Made by a program: the position numbers and the translations under genes
Notes under the pieces: model-generated
Told to the model about the DNA's origin: nothing
The model's database searches: none
Seen by the model: the letters and a program-made list of their open reading frames with translations, nothing else
From: Gordonibacter sp. 28C
GTDB taxonomy: Bacteria > Actinomycetota > Coriobacteriia > Coriobacteriales > Eggerthellaceae
Reading direction: 5' to 3'
NCBI RefSeq assembly: GCF_003339845.1
Contig: NZ_PPTR01000003.1
Coordinates: 248,001 to 312,000, forward strand
Length of the DNA: 64,000 nt
Shown: positions 35,627 through 43,264 of the stretch, one piece after another
Layout: every line of letters starts with the position of its first letter
Numbering within the stretch: position 1 is the stretch's first letter

Positions 35627-36145
35627 ATGGACCAAGGCAAGGTGCAGGTGTACACGGGCAACGGCAAGGGCAAGACGACGGCTGCCGTCGGGCTGGCCGT
35701 GCGGGCGGCGGGCGCGGGGTTGCGCGTGTACTTCGGCCAGTTCATGAAGAACAACGAGACGGGCGAGCTAGCCGCGTTTCGGGCGCTCGGCGACCGCATA
35801 GAGGCCGAGCAGTACGGCACGGGCGGTGAGATCGCCGCCCCCGACCCGCAGGCCGACGCGCTCTCCGCACGGGCTGGCCTCGAGCGGGCCCGCGAAGCGC
35901 TGCTGAGCGGGCGTTACGACATCGTGGTGCTGGACGAGGCGAACGTAGCCGACGCCCTCGGCTACCTGGACACCGGCTCGCTGCTGGAACTGATCCGCGA
36001 ACGTCCGGCGGGCGTTGAGCTGGTGCTCACCGGCCGGGGCGCCGGCGGCGACATCAGAGCGGCGGCCGACCTGGTGACCGAGATGCGCGAGGTGAAGCAC
36101 TATTTCCGCGACGGCGTGCCCGCCCGTCGCGGCATCGAGTTCTAG
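35627..36145 (+). CDS. cobA: Cob(I)yrinic acid a,c-diamide adenosyltransferase, CobA/BtuR type
   Basis: 172 residues. The P-loop VYTGNGKGKTTAAVGLAVRA is typical of CobA/BtuR/CobO, followed by YFGQFMKN, YDIVVLDEANVADALGYL and VELVLTGRGAG. It transfers the adenosyl group of ATP to cob(I)alamin or cob(I)inamide during corrinoid salvage. It is unrelated in fold to the PduO-type enzyme at 18393. The ATG at 35627 follows GAAAGGAAC. It is not in an obvious operon; a small stem-loop follows its stop. No cobalamin riboswitch is visible just upstream. Confidence 0.93.
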   Translation: MDQGKVQVYTGNGKGKTTAAVGLAVRAAGAGLRVYFGQFMKNNETGELAAFRALGDRIEAEQYGTGGEIAAPDPQADALSARAGLERAREALLSGRYDIVVLDEANVADALGYLDTGSLLELIRERPAGVELVLTGRGAGGDIRAAADLVTEMREVKHYFRDGVPARRGIEF

Positions 36146-36539
36146 CTGGCTTTAGCGGGAAGCCAGGCTTTCCTTCGCCATCCTTCGGCAAGACCGCCCG
36201 GCGCGTTCGCGCCGCCCGCACCGCGTGCCCGCCCGGTGGCGCCCGCTTTTCCAGCGCTCCGACTCACAGCCAAGCGGCTTTTTGCGAGGGCCATGCAAAA
36301 AAATCGAAGCTATGATGGCTCGTAAGGGTTTTTCGAAGCAGCACGAATATCGCGAACAGGGGAAATGCACGTGCAAGTATCGCAGGAGATTCGTTTCAGG
36401 CTTAAAAAGCCATCACAGCTTCGAAAAAGTTGCACAGAACCCGCGAAAAACTATTACGCAGCCTCGCCGAACGGGTCGATCCAGCCAACCGCAACCGAGC
36501 AGACCGATTCAGCTAACCGCATCGACGCGAGCAAGCGGG
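36146..36539. other. Gene-free gap with a possible terminator at 36146-36166
   Basis: CTGGCTT (36146-36152) pairs with AAGCCAG (36160-36166) directly after the cobA stop, followed by GCTTTCCT, a weak plus-strand terminator. The remaining ~370 bases to the end of the convergent FAD dehydrogenase gene contain no start with a ribosome site and no recognisable product. Confidence 0.4.
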
Positions 36540-38414
36540 CTATTCGGCGAACGCCTCCGCCACCGCCTGGGCCACGCGCAGGCCGTCGCAGGCGGCGCTC
36601 ATGATGCCCCCGGCGTAACCGGCGCCCTCTCCGCAGGGGTAAAGGCCGCTACCCGTCGCGAGCCGCAGCCCCTCCGCCTTTCCTGTCGCGACCGTCTCAT
36701 GCGCGCGCACCGCCCCGCTCTCGCCGCCGATCGCGTCGACCCCGCCGCTTGTCGCAGGCCGCAACCCCGCACCCGCAGCGTCGGCCGCGGCTGGATGTCC
36801 CGAAAGGGGACTGTCCCCTTTCGGGACATCCAGCACCGCCTGCAGCTCCTCGTCGCGCACGATGCGCACGGGGCTGGAGCTGCGCGTTTCCACGCCGGTC
36901 ATAACGGCTTCGGCGTCGGCGAACCCGTGCAGCTTGCGATCGAGCAGCGGAAGCGCCTCGGCCAACGCGTCGGCGACGAACGTCGGCAGGCAGTCGCGCA
37001 GGTCGCACCAGGCCACGCCGCGCGCGTACGTGGGACGCACGGTCGCGCTCGGGGAGCCCGCGCGGCCGGCCAGGAAATCCCCCACCGTCTGAGCCGGCGC
37101 CTGGTACGGAAGGCCCCTTGCCGCAACGGCCGCATCGTAGGCGGCGCGCTCCATGCGCCGCTGCAGCTCCACGCCCGCAAGCGGGTGGTCGCCTTCGAAG
37201 TCCTCCGGTCCCACGCCCACCAGAAGCGCGCTGTTCGCGTTCTCGCCGTCGCGCGCGAAGCGGCTCATGCCGTTCACCGTCACGCCGCCCGGCTCGCTGG
37301 CCGCGCACACCACCTGGCCGCCCGGGCACATGCAGAACGTGTAGACGCCGCGCCCCTCGCGCTCGCCGTTCGGCGCGGGCAAATGAACGGCCAGCTTGTA
37401 GTCGGCCGCGCCGAGCGCCGGATGCGCGGCCGCCGCGCCGTACTGCGCCTCGTCGACGGCGCTCTGAGGATGCTCGATGCGCACGCCCACGGAAAACGGT
37501 TTCTGCTCCATACGCACGCCAACTGCCAGAACGGCCTCGAACGTGTCACGCGCGGAGTGCCCGCATGCCAGCACGACGCGGCGCGCGGACACGCGCTCGA
37601 CGCGCCCCGTGCGCACGTCGGCGGCCTCGATCTCGGAGAGAACGTCGCCCTCGAAGCGCAGGCCCGTGAGCTGGGTGCCGAAGCGCACTTCGCCGCCCGC
37701 TTCGATGATCTGCTCGCGCAGCGCGCGCACCACGCCCACCAGCACGTCCGTGCCGATGTGGGGCTTCGCCTGCCAGAGTATCTCCTGCGGCGCGCCCGCG
37801 TTCACGAACCATTGCAGCACATGCTTGGCGAGCGGATTCTTGATGTTCGTGGTGAGCTTCCCGTCCGAGAACGTTCCGGCCCCGCCTTCGCCGAACTGGA
37901 TGTTCGTGTGCGGGTCCAGATCGCCGCCGCCGTCGAAGGACGCCACGGCGCGCAGGCGCTCGTCCACGTCGCCGCCGCGCTCCAGCACGAGCGGCCGCAA
38001 GCCCGCGCGTGCCAGGTAGAGCGCGCAGAACAACCCCGCGGGGCCCGCGCCCACCACCACCGGACGCGGCTCCGCACCGGCTGCCGCGCCCAGATCGGGC
38101 ACGGCGAGCGGCTCGTACGGCTCGCTGAGCCTGACGTGCGTGCCCGCCGAGGCACCGGCACCGCCGCGCTCCCGGGCGGTCGCGAGCACCCGGTCCTCGA
38201 GGGCGGCGTCGACCAGTTCCACGCCGACCGTGGCCACGAAATGCACGTCGCGCTTCTTGCGCGCGTCCACGCTGCGTTTGATCAGGCGCACCTCGCGCAC
38301 GTCCGCCGGCGCAACGCCCAGCGCCCGTGCCGCCGCCGCGCGCACGAGCTCCTCGCCCGCCGCACCCGGCAGCCCCGCGTCGAGCGGCAGCCTCACGTTC
38401 GATACCTCAAGCAT
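36540..38414 (-). CDS. NAD(P)/FAD-dependent dehydrogenase (COG2509-like)
   Basis: 624 residues. A ~110-residue N-terminal domain (RLIKRSVDARKKRDVHFVAT) precedes the FAD Rossmann motif VVGAGPAGLFCALYLARAG. HTNIQFGEGGAGTFSDGKL, CMCPGGQVVCAASEPGGV and the C-terminal LYPCGEGAGYAGGI are hallmarks of this uncharacterised flavoprotein family. The substrate is unknown. About 60 extra residues sit just before the PCGEGAGYAGG motif, partly encoded by a 43-bp palindrome (36791-36833). This insertion is low-complexity Ala/Gly-rich and probably forms a surface loop. The start sits close to the convergent-side ATPase gene upstream on the same strand. Confidence 0.88.
   Translation of the reverse strand: MLEVSNVRLPLDAGLPGAAGEELVRAAAARALGVAPADVREVRLIKRSVDARKKRDVHFVATVGVELVDAALEDRVLATARERGGAGASAGTHVRLSEPYEPLAVPDLGAAAGAEPRPVVVGAGPAGLFCALYLARAGLRPLVLERGGDVDERLRAVASFDGGGDLDPHTNIQFGEGGAGTFSDGKLTTNIKNPLAKHVLQWFVNAGAPQEILWQAKPHIGTDVLVGVVRALREQIIEAGGEVRFGTQLTGLRFEGDVLSEIEAADVRTGRVERVSARRVVLACGHSARDTFEAVLAVGVRMEQKPFSVGVRIEHPQSAVDEAQYGAAAAHPALGAADYKLAVHLPAPNGEREGRGVYTFCMCPGGQVVCAASEPGGVTVNGMSRFARDGENANSALLVGVGPEDFEGDHPLAGVELQRRMERAAYDAAVAARGLPYQAPAQTVGDFLAGRAGSPSATVRPTYARGVAWCDLRDCLPTFVADALAEALPLLDRKLHGFADAEAVMTGVETRSSSPVRIVRDEELQAVLDVPKGDSPLSGHPAAADAAGAGLRPATSGGVDAIGGESGAVRAHETVATGKAEGLRLATGSGLYPCGEGAGYAGGIMSAACDGLRVAQAVAEAFAE
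36791..36833. repeat. 43-bp perfect palindrome inside the FAD dehydrogenase gene
   Basis: CTGGATGTCCCGAAAGGGGA (36791-36810) plus C811 is the exact reverse complement of 36813-36833, with a single central base. The AAAGGGGAC/GTCCCCTTT core is of a type found as dispersed repeats in bacterial genomes. It is in frame and encodes a VPKGDSPLSGHP loop in the unusual insertion of this protein. Confidence 0.92.
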
Positions 38415-38423
38415 GGCCGTCCC

Positions 38424-39716
38424 TCACAAACAATAGGCCGCGTACAGCGGCACCGTTTTCACGTCGCTCTCGAAGCCGAAGTTCCGCGCGCAAAGTTTGA
38501 CGGCGTACGGCGGACGGTACCGCTCCATGAACAGGTGCAGGCTCTTCGCCTTGCCATCGGAGCTTTTCACTTCCACGGGAACGATCGCGCCTTCCCGCTG
38601 GATCACGAAATCGACCTCGGCTCCTCTGTCCGGTTTCCAGTAGTAGCAGGAGTATCCGTGCGCGTTCATCTGCGTGTAAGCGTAGTTTTCAGTCTGCCCT
38701 CCTCGGAAATCGTCAAGGTCGTGCGAACCGTAGAGCACGTCGACGGGCTCGAGGTTCTCCTTCGCCGCCAAAAGCCCTGTGTCGGACACGTAAAGCTTGA
38801 ACGCGTCTATGTCGCGGTAGTTCTCAAGCGGCTTGCGAGCCTGCTCAACTCGAAAGACTTGACCGACTATGCCCGACAGCTTGAGCCATTCGATGGCGTT
38901 CTCGAACTCGGCGGCGCGGCCGCCTTTCTTGACGAGTTTGTACTGGAACCTCGTGTTGTCGCGCGAGAGCTGTACCGAAATGTTGTCGTACACGAGCCGC
39001 GTCTTCTTGTTCTCGCTCGTCGAATTGTACTTGCTCATATCGGCCAGGTAGCTCATGAGTATGGTTTCCTGCGTATGGCGCACGAGCACATGGTTTTGGG
39101 TTTGAGCGTACTGGAGCACGCACTCCGGCATTCCCCCCACCAGCAAATATTCGCGGTATCGTTCGAGAGCAGCCTGATGGAGAAGGGACGGCAACGGCTC
39201 GTCGCGTTCATAGCACCGTCGGATGCGCTCCGCAAGCTCGCCGTCGCCCATGGCCAAGAGGAACTCCTCCATATCCATGGGGTGCATGGTGAGCATGTCG
39301 ACTTTGCCCACGGGGAAAGAGTACTCCTCGCGGTTCACCGCAATGCCCAGCAGGCTTCCCGCCACGGCAACGTGGTAGGCGGGCGCCTGTTCGCAGAAGT
39401 ACTTGAGCGACGTGAGAGCGCGCTCGCACAACTGCACCTCATCGAACACGATCAGGGTTTTCTCGGTGGTGATCGTCTGCTGGGACGCCCGCGACAAGAG
39501 CGGCACCAGATAATCCGGAGCTATGCTTTCGTCGAACAGCTCGCGATAGCGCGGATCGGTCTCGAAGTTGATGTAGGCTATGTTCTCGTACGCGCGCTTT
39601 CCGAATTCGAGCAGGGTGTACGTTTTGCCGACCTGCCGCGCGCCCTGCACGACAAGCGGTTTGCGGAAGGGGCTGCGCTTCCAGGCTTCAAGCTTTTTCA
39701 TGACCGTGCGTTCCAT
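38424..39716 (-). CDS. AAA_14/DUF4143 ATPase with nuclease-like C-terminal domain
   Basis: 430 residues. N-terminal ATPase: Walker A VVQGARQVGKTY, Walker B LIVFDEVQLCE, and sensor VAGSLLG. The C-terminal DUF4143 domain contains LYVSDTGLLA and a restriction-like motif (AEVDFVIQREG then PVEVKSS). Such stand-alone ATPases are widespread and variable in gut bacteria; their role is unclear (DNA- or stress-related has been proposed). The ATG at 39716 follows GGGAGG. Codon use is less GC-biased than its neighbours, hinting at acquisition by transfer. An AT-rich stretch precedes it. Confidence 0.88.
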   Translation of the reverse strand: MERTVMKKLEAWKRSPFRKPLVVQGARQVGKTYTLLEFGKRAYENIAYINFETDPRYRELFDESIAPDYLVPLLSRASQQTITTEKTLIVFDEVQLCERALTSLKYFCEQAPAYHVAVAGSLLGIAVNREEYSFPVGKVDMLTMHPMDMEEFLLAMGDGELAERIRRCYERDEPLPSLLHQAALERYREYLLVGGMPECVLQYAQTQNHVLVRHTQETILMSYLADMSKYNSTSENKKTRLVYDNISVQLSRDNTRFQYKLVKKGGRAAEFENAIEWLKLSGIVGQVFRVEQARKPLENYRDIDAFKLYVSDTGLLAAKENLEPVDVLYGSHDLDDFRGGQTENYAYTQMNAHGYSCYYWKPDRGAEVDFVIQREGAIVPVEVKSSDGKAKSLHLFMERYRPPYAVKLCARNFGFESDVKTVPLYAAYCL

Positions 39717-39848
39717 GCGCATCCTCCCAGTGCATCGACCGTTCAGCCTAGTATACAGCAAGTGTTAATTTGCATTGAAAAAATGCATCGAATGATGCCA
39801 TTTTTGAAAAATTATCGACACTTTCTGTACCATATCATGGAATTAACT

Positions 39849-41072
39849 TCACCCGCGAAAGCGCGCGGTAGCCGCGCAGCCCGCCAAGATACCGCTCGCC
39901 CAGGCCCAATGCAGGTTGTAGCCGCCGCAGGGAGCGTCCACGTCTAGGGCCTCGCCCACCACGTGCAGACCGGGAACGGCGCGAGCCTCCAGCGTGCGAG
40001 GGTCGAACGCGGCGACGTCCGCGCCGCCGCGGCGCACCTGGCACTGGCGCTCGTCGCCGATGCCTTCCACGCTCAGGGGAAACGCCTTGAGCGCTTCGGC
40101 CAGCGGCGCCACGTCGCGATTGGCGAGCGGCGCCTCGGGTGCCAGGCCGGCCTCGTGCAGCACGGCGCGCGCCACCGCCGGCAGCAGCATGCCGCGCAAA
40201 AACGCCTCGCGCGAAAGCGGGCGGCCGTCGGCCGCGAACCGCTTGCGGCGCGCGTGCAAAAACCCCGCGCAGCCGTCCTCGGGCACCTGGGGCAGCAGGT
40301 CGACGAGCAGCAGGTCGCCCGCTTCGGCAAATCGCGACAGGTTGAAAACCGCGATGCCCGACACGCCGTAATCGCGGAACAGAACCTCGCCCACCTCGCG
40401 CGCTTTGACCTGGCCGCCGGGCCCGGCAAGCGACACGGCGCCGCGCACGCGTATGTTGTTCAGGTGCTTCACCACGTCGGTTGCGGTGCGCAACGGCCCA
40501 AGCACCGGGCGCGTGCCGGAAACTGCGATGCCCGCCGGCAACAGCTCGCGCGCCGTGCGGCCGCCGGTGGCCAGCACCACGGCGTCGGCATGCTCCACCG
40601 CGCCGTCGGCGAAGCGGATATGGAAGCGCCCGCCCGGACGCTCGGGCACATCCAGGCGCACCGCCCGGCGATCGCACGCCTCGACCGCGCCAAAGTCGGC
40701 CGCGGCCGAGCGCAGAACGTTCAACACGCTCGACGCCTTGTTGGCGAGCGGGTACAGGCGCCCCTCCCCCTCTTCGCGCCACACGAGGCCGAGGTCGGCG
40801 AAGAACGCGTGCACCGGGTCGCCCGACTCCGCCGCATTCCCGGCGAGCGCATCGAACGCCGCCGCCACGAACTCCGCGTTGCGATACACCCCTGCGTCGA
40901 CGCGCGCGTTCGAGAAGTTGCACCGTCCGTTGCCCGTGGCCAAGATGGAACGGCCGACGCGCTCGTCGGCCTCGTACACCGAGACGTCGACGCCGCCCGC
41001 CGCGCCTCGCGCGGCGGAGACGGCCGCCGCCAATCCGGCGGCCCCGCCGCCTATGATAGCCAGTTTCTTCAT
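39849..41072 (-). CDS. HI0933-like FAD-binding oxidoreductase
   Basis: 407 residues. The FAD motif AIIGGGAAGLAAAVSAARG and the family-specific GRSILATGNGRCNFSNARVD identify the HI0933/YhiN (aminoacetone oxidase-like) group. Later blocks are VVLATGGRTAREL, FRDYGVSGIAVFNLSR and the C-terminal DAPCGGYNLHWAWASG. The substrate is unknown. The ATG at 41072 starts the FAD fold directly; upstream codons have no similarity. It ends in an AT-rich gap before the DUF4143 ATPase gene. Confidence 0.9.
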   Translation of the reverse strand: MKKLAIIGGGAAGLAAAVSAARGAAGGVDVSVYEADERVGRSILATGNGRCNFSNARVDAGVYRNAEFVAAAFDALAGNAAESGDPVHAFFADLGLVWREEGEGRLYPLANKASSVLNVLRSAAADFGAVEACDRRAVRLDVPERPGGRFHIRFADGAVEHADAVVLATGGRTARELLPAGIAVSGTRPVLGPLRTATDVVKHLNNIRVRGAVSLAGPGGQVKAREVGEVLFRDYGVSGIAVFNLSRFAEAGDLLLVDLLPQVPEDGCAGFLHARRKRFAADGRPLSREAFLRGMLLPAVARAVLHEAGLAPEAPLANRDVAPLAEALKAFPLSVEGIGDERQCQVRRGGADVAAFDPRTLEARAVPGLHVVGEALDVDAPCGGYNLHWAWASGILAGCAATARFRG

Positions 41073-41311
41073 GCCGCCATTATAGTGTAAGCGGAGCACC
41101 GCGCCCATGCGGAAAGCGTTTCGCGGCGCGCACCGCAATCACAGCCTGTTGCCTTGCCGCAACGCGCGCTCGACGATCACTCCGCAGGGTCGGGGCTTGC
41201 TCCGCCCGCTCAATCTGCGAAGTCACGTCTCTTGAACGGACGAGGCGAGCCCCACCCAGCGAAGGGTGTTTAGGCGACTTCAGGAACAACCCCTTTTCAG
41301 ACACGCAGCGA
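41073..41311. other. Gap between HI0933-like gene and MFS gene; nothing identified
   Basis: About 240 bases between two minus-strand genes. I see no ribosome-site-supported start, tRNA or clear terminator; a weak GC-rich fold is possible around 41200-41260. Confidence 0.3.
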
Positions 41312-42526
41312 TTACCTGAACTTGCACGCCAGCAGTGAGACGGTGCCGACGAGCCCGAGCCCGCACAGCACGGCGGCGCACAGCGTCCATTGGGACAAGT
41401 CGGGGCCGAGCAGGCTGGCGGGAACGAGCGACCCGAGGAACTGGCCCACGCTCTGCACCAGCATGAGCACGCCCATGCCCACGGTCATCAGCTTCGGATC
41501 GCCCAGGATCGAGGGATAGGCGGAAATGGCAACGGTAGGCACGCCCATGGCGAGCAGGCCCATCGCCACGACGGCGATCCACAGGGGAGCCCCCGAAAAC
41601 GTCAGGAGCACCGGCGTGCAAAGGGCCATCGCCAGCATCCCCACGACGAACAGCGGCTTGCAGCGATGCAGCGCGTCCGACAGCGCGCCGAACGCGACGG
41701 ACGACACGACGGCGATGAGCATGGGAAGCGTGCTCACGAATCCCGACAAGGACGCATCCATGCCCTGCTGCTGCAGAGAGGTGGGCGCGTACGAAAGCAC
41801 CGACAGCAGCAGTATCTGGAAGATGCCGAAGGGAAGGTAAAAGGCCCACGTGTTCGGCTTGGCGAACACACCGTATTCCCCCTTGAACCTCTCCCGGAAG
41901 GGCTGATCGTCGCGCACGGCACGCGATTCGCCCCCGTCTGCCGCCGGAGTTCTCACCACGACGGCAAGGACGACGCCGGCGACGGCGGCGAAGGCGGCGT
42001 AGGCGAGCCACAGCCCGGAAAAACCGATCCACGCGTAAAGCATGGGAGTCGTCACGCCGGCCAACGTGGCGCCGATCATGCCACCGAGCATCCATATGCC
42101 CGACGCGGTCCCCCTCCTGCCAGGATCGACGCCCTGCTGGATCACGATGGGCCCGCACGCGATGATGCACACAAGCGAAACGCCCTCCAACGCTCGCGTT
42201 GCCAGAAGCAGGATGACGCTCTGAGCGAACGCCCCGGCAAGAGAGGCAACGCACGCCAAACCCACGGCGGCAAGGATGATCCTCTTTGGCTGGAACCTGC
42301 GCGCGAGCACCCCCACCGGCAAGGAGAAGACTATTCCCACGAACGTGAAGATCGACATGAGCCATGAGGCGGTGTAGGCGCCCACCCCGAACTGCTGCAT
42401 GACGGGAACCATGATAGTGGGTATCTTGTACTGAATCGCCGTCACCGCCGTGGCGACCAGAAAGAGCGGGACCGCCACTGCGATGCAGTTCTGGTACTGC
42501 CGCGCTGGATGATTGGAATACTCCAT
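41312..42526 (-). CDS. MFS transporter 1 of the molybdoenzyme cluster
   Basis: 404 residues with about twelve membrane helices. The loop between helices 2 and 3 reads LPVGVLARRFQPKRII, the usual MFS G-x-x-x-D/R-R-x-G/x-R/K type signature. It sits last in the co-directional cluster that starts with a second MFS gene, after the zinc-ribbon gene (74 bases). Transporters in such clusters probably import the electron-acceptor substrate or export the reduced product. The start follows GAGAGG. Confidence 0.87.
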   Translation of the reverse strand: MEYSNHPARQYQNCIAVAVPLFLVATAVTAIQYKIPTIMVPVMQQFGVGAYTASWLMSIFTFVGIVFSLPVGVLARRFQPKRIILAAVGLACVASLAGAFAQSVILLLATRALEGVSLVCIIACGPIVIQQGVDPGRRGTASGIWMLGGMIGATLAGVTTPMLYAWIGFSGLWLAYAAFAAVAGVVLAVVVRTPAADGGESRAVRDDQPFRERFKGEYGVFAKPNTWAFYLPFGIFQILLLSVLSYAPTSLQQQGMDASLSGFVSTLPMLIAVVSSVAFGALSDALHRCKPLFVVGMLAMALCTPVLLTFSGAPLWIAVVAMGLLAMGVPTVAISAYPSILGDPKLMTVGMGVLMLVQSVGQFLGSLVPASLLGPDLSQWTLCAAVLCGLGLVGTVSLLACKFR

Positions 42527-42600
42527 CGCAACCTCTCAAGGAAAAAGACTCATCGGAAGACCAACGGAACTGTTCGGTCGGGCTGCCAGGACGAACGCGC

Positions 42601-42825
42601 CTAATGCATGCCGGGAGAGCTCGGAGGCTTGGGCGCGCCGGGGGCGCCGGGGGCTTTGGGCATACCGGGAGCGCCCGCCGCGCCGGGGGCGCCGGGCATG
42701 GGCGGCATGGACGCCTTCGGGAGCTCGGCACCGCATTTCGGACACGCGTCCAGCTCCGGTTTGCACATCTCCCCGCAGGCGGGGCATGTTTTGTCGGGAG
42801 CTACGGTTGCTGGCCTGAAGCACAT
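42601..42825 (-). CDS. Small zinc-ribbon protein with collagen-like Gly-Ala-Pro tail
   Basis: 74 residues. Two CxxC pairs (CPACGEMC and CPKCG) form a zinc ribbon. The rest is a Gly-Ala-Pro-Met-rich tail with a three-residue periodicity (GAPGAAGAPGMPKAPGAPGA). The ATG at 42825 follows GAAAGGA. It lies 100 bases after the ferredoxin gene in the same direction. Function is unknown; a structural or metal-handling role in the cluster is possible. A second, different zinc-ribbon gene lies at 50967. Confidence 0.75.
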   Translation of the reverse strand: MCFRPATVAPDKTCPACGEMCKPELDACPKCGAELPKASMPPMPGAPGAAGAPGMPKAPGAPGAPKPPSSPGMH

Positions 42826-42925
42826 ATGAAAATCCTTTCGTTCGATACTGGTTTTCAAAACAAAGGGAAGGGGCCGACGGAGAGCGCCGGGCGGCGACTT
42901 TCGATACGGCCCCTTCGGCAAGCGG

Positions 42926-43264
42926 CTAGACCGTCGGCACGAACATCGCGCGCCGCCCCTTCTCGGCGGCCGCCGCGGCGATCTCGTCCGCGGGGCCGAA
43001 CCGCATGGCGTGGGCCGGGCAGTGGTGGACGCAGGCGGCGTCCTTGCCCTCGTCCAGGCGCGAGGCGCACATGTCGCACAGGCTGGTGGGCATGGGCAGG
43101 TAGTTGTACTCCCAGCCGCCGCCCGGAAGCTCGCGCGGGCCGTCCTGCAGCAGCTTTATGCCGAACTGGCCCTGCGGCAGGCCGAGGTGCTTCTTGCAGG
43201 CCACCTCGCAGGCGTGGCAGCCCGTGCAGAACTCGTAGTCGATCAAGAGCGCGTTAACAGTCAT
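42926..43264 (-). CDS. Short 4Fe-4S subunit 1 of a molybdopterin oxidoreductase
   Basis: 112 residues. Two ferredoxin-like cysteine sets are visible: CTGCHACEVACKKHLG and CDMC...CVHHCPAHAMRFG. That is half the length of a usual DmsB-like electron-transfer subunit, which has four clusters. It should pass electrons to the catalytic subunit whose gene overlaps it by four bases (ATGA). Its DNA is almost identical to that of the second copy at 45648 (339 of 341 bases over 42916-43256), far more similar than the catalytic genes are. Confidence 0.9.
   Translation of the reverse strand: MTVNALLIDYEFCTGCHACEVACKKHLGLPQGQFGIKLLQDGPRELPGGGWEYNYLPMPTSLCDMCASRLDEGKDAACVHHCPAHAMRFGPADEIAAAAAEKGRRAMFVPTV

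Noticed and set aside
36225-39947. 1240-residue open frame on the plus strand
   Set aside because: It lies opposite two clear genes (FAD dehydrogenase and DUF4143 ATPase), has Arg/His-rich low-complexity composition and no ribosome site. Such frames are normal in high-GC DNA.
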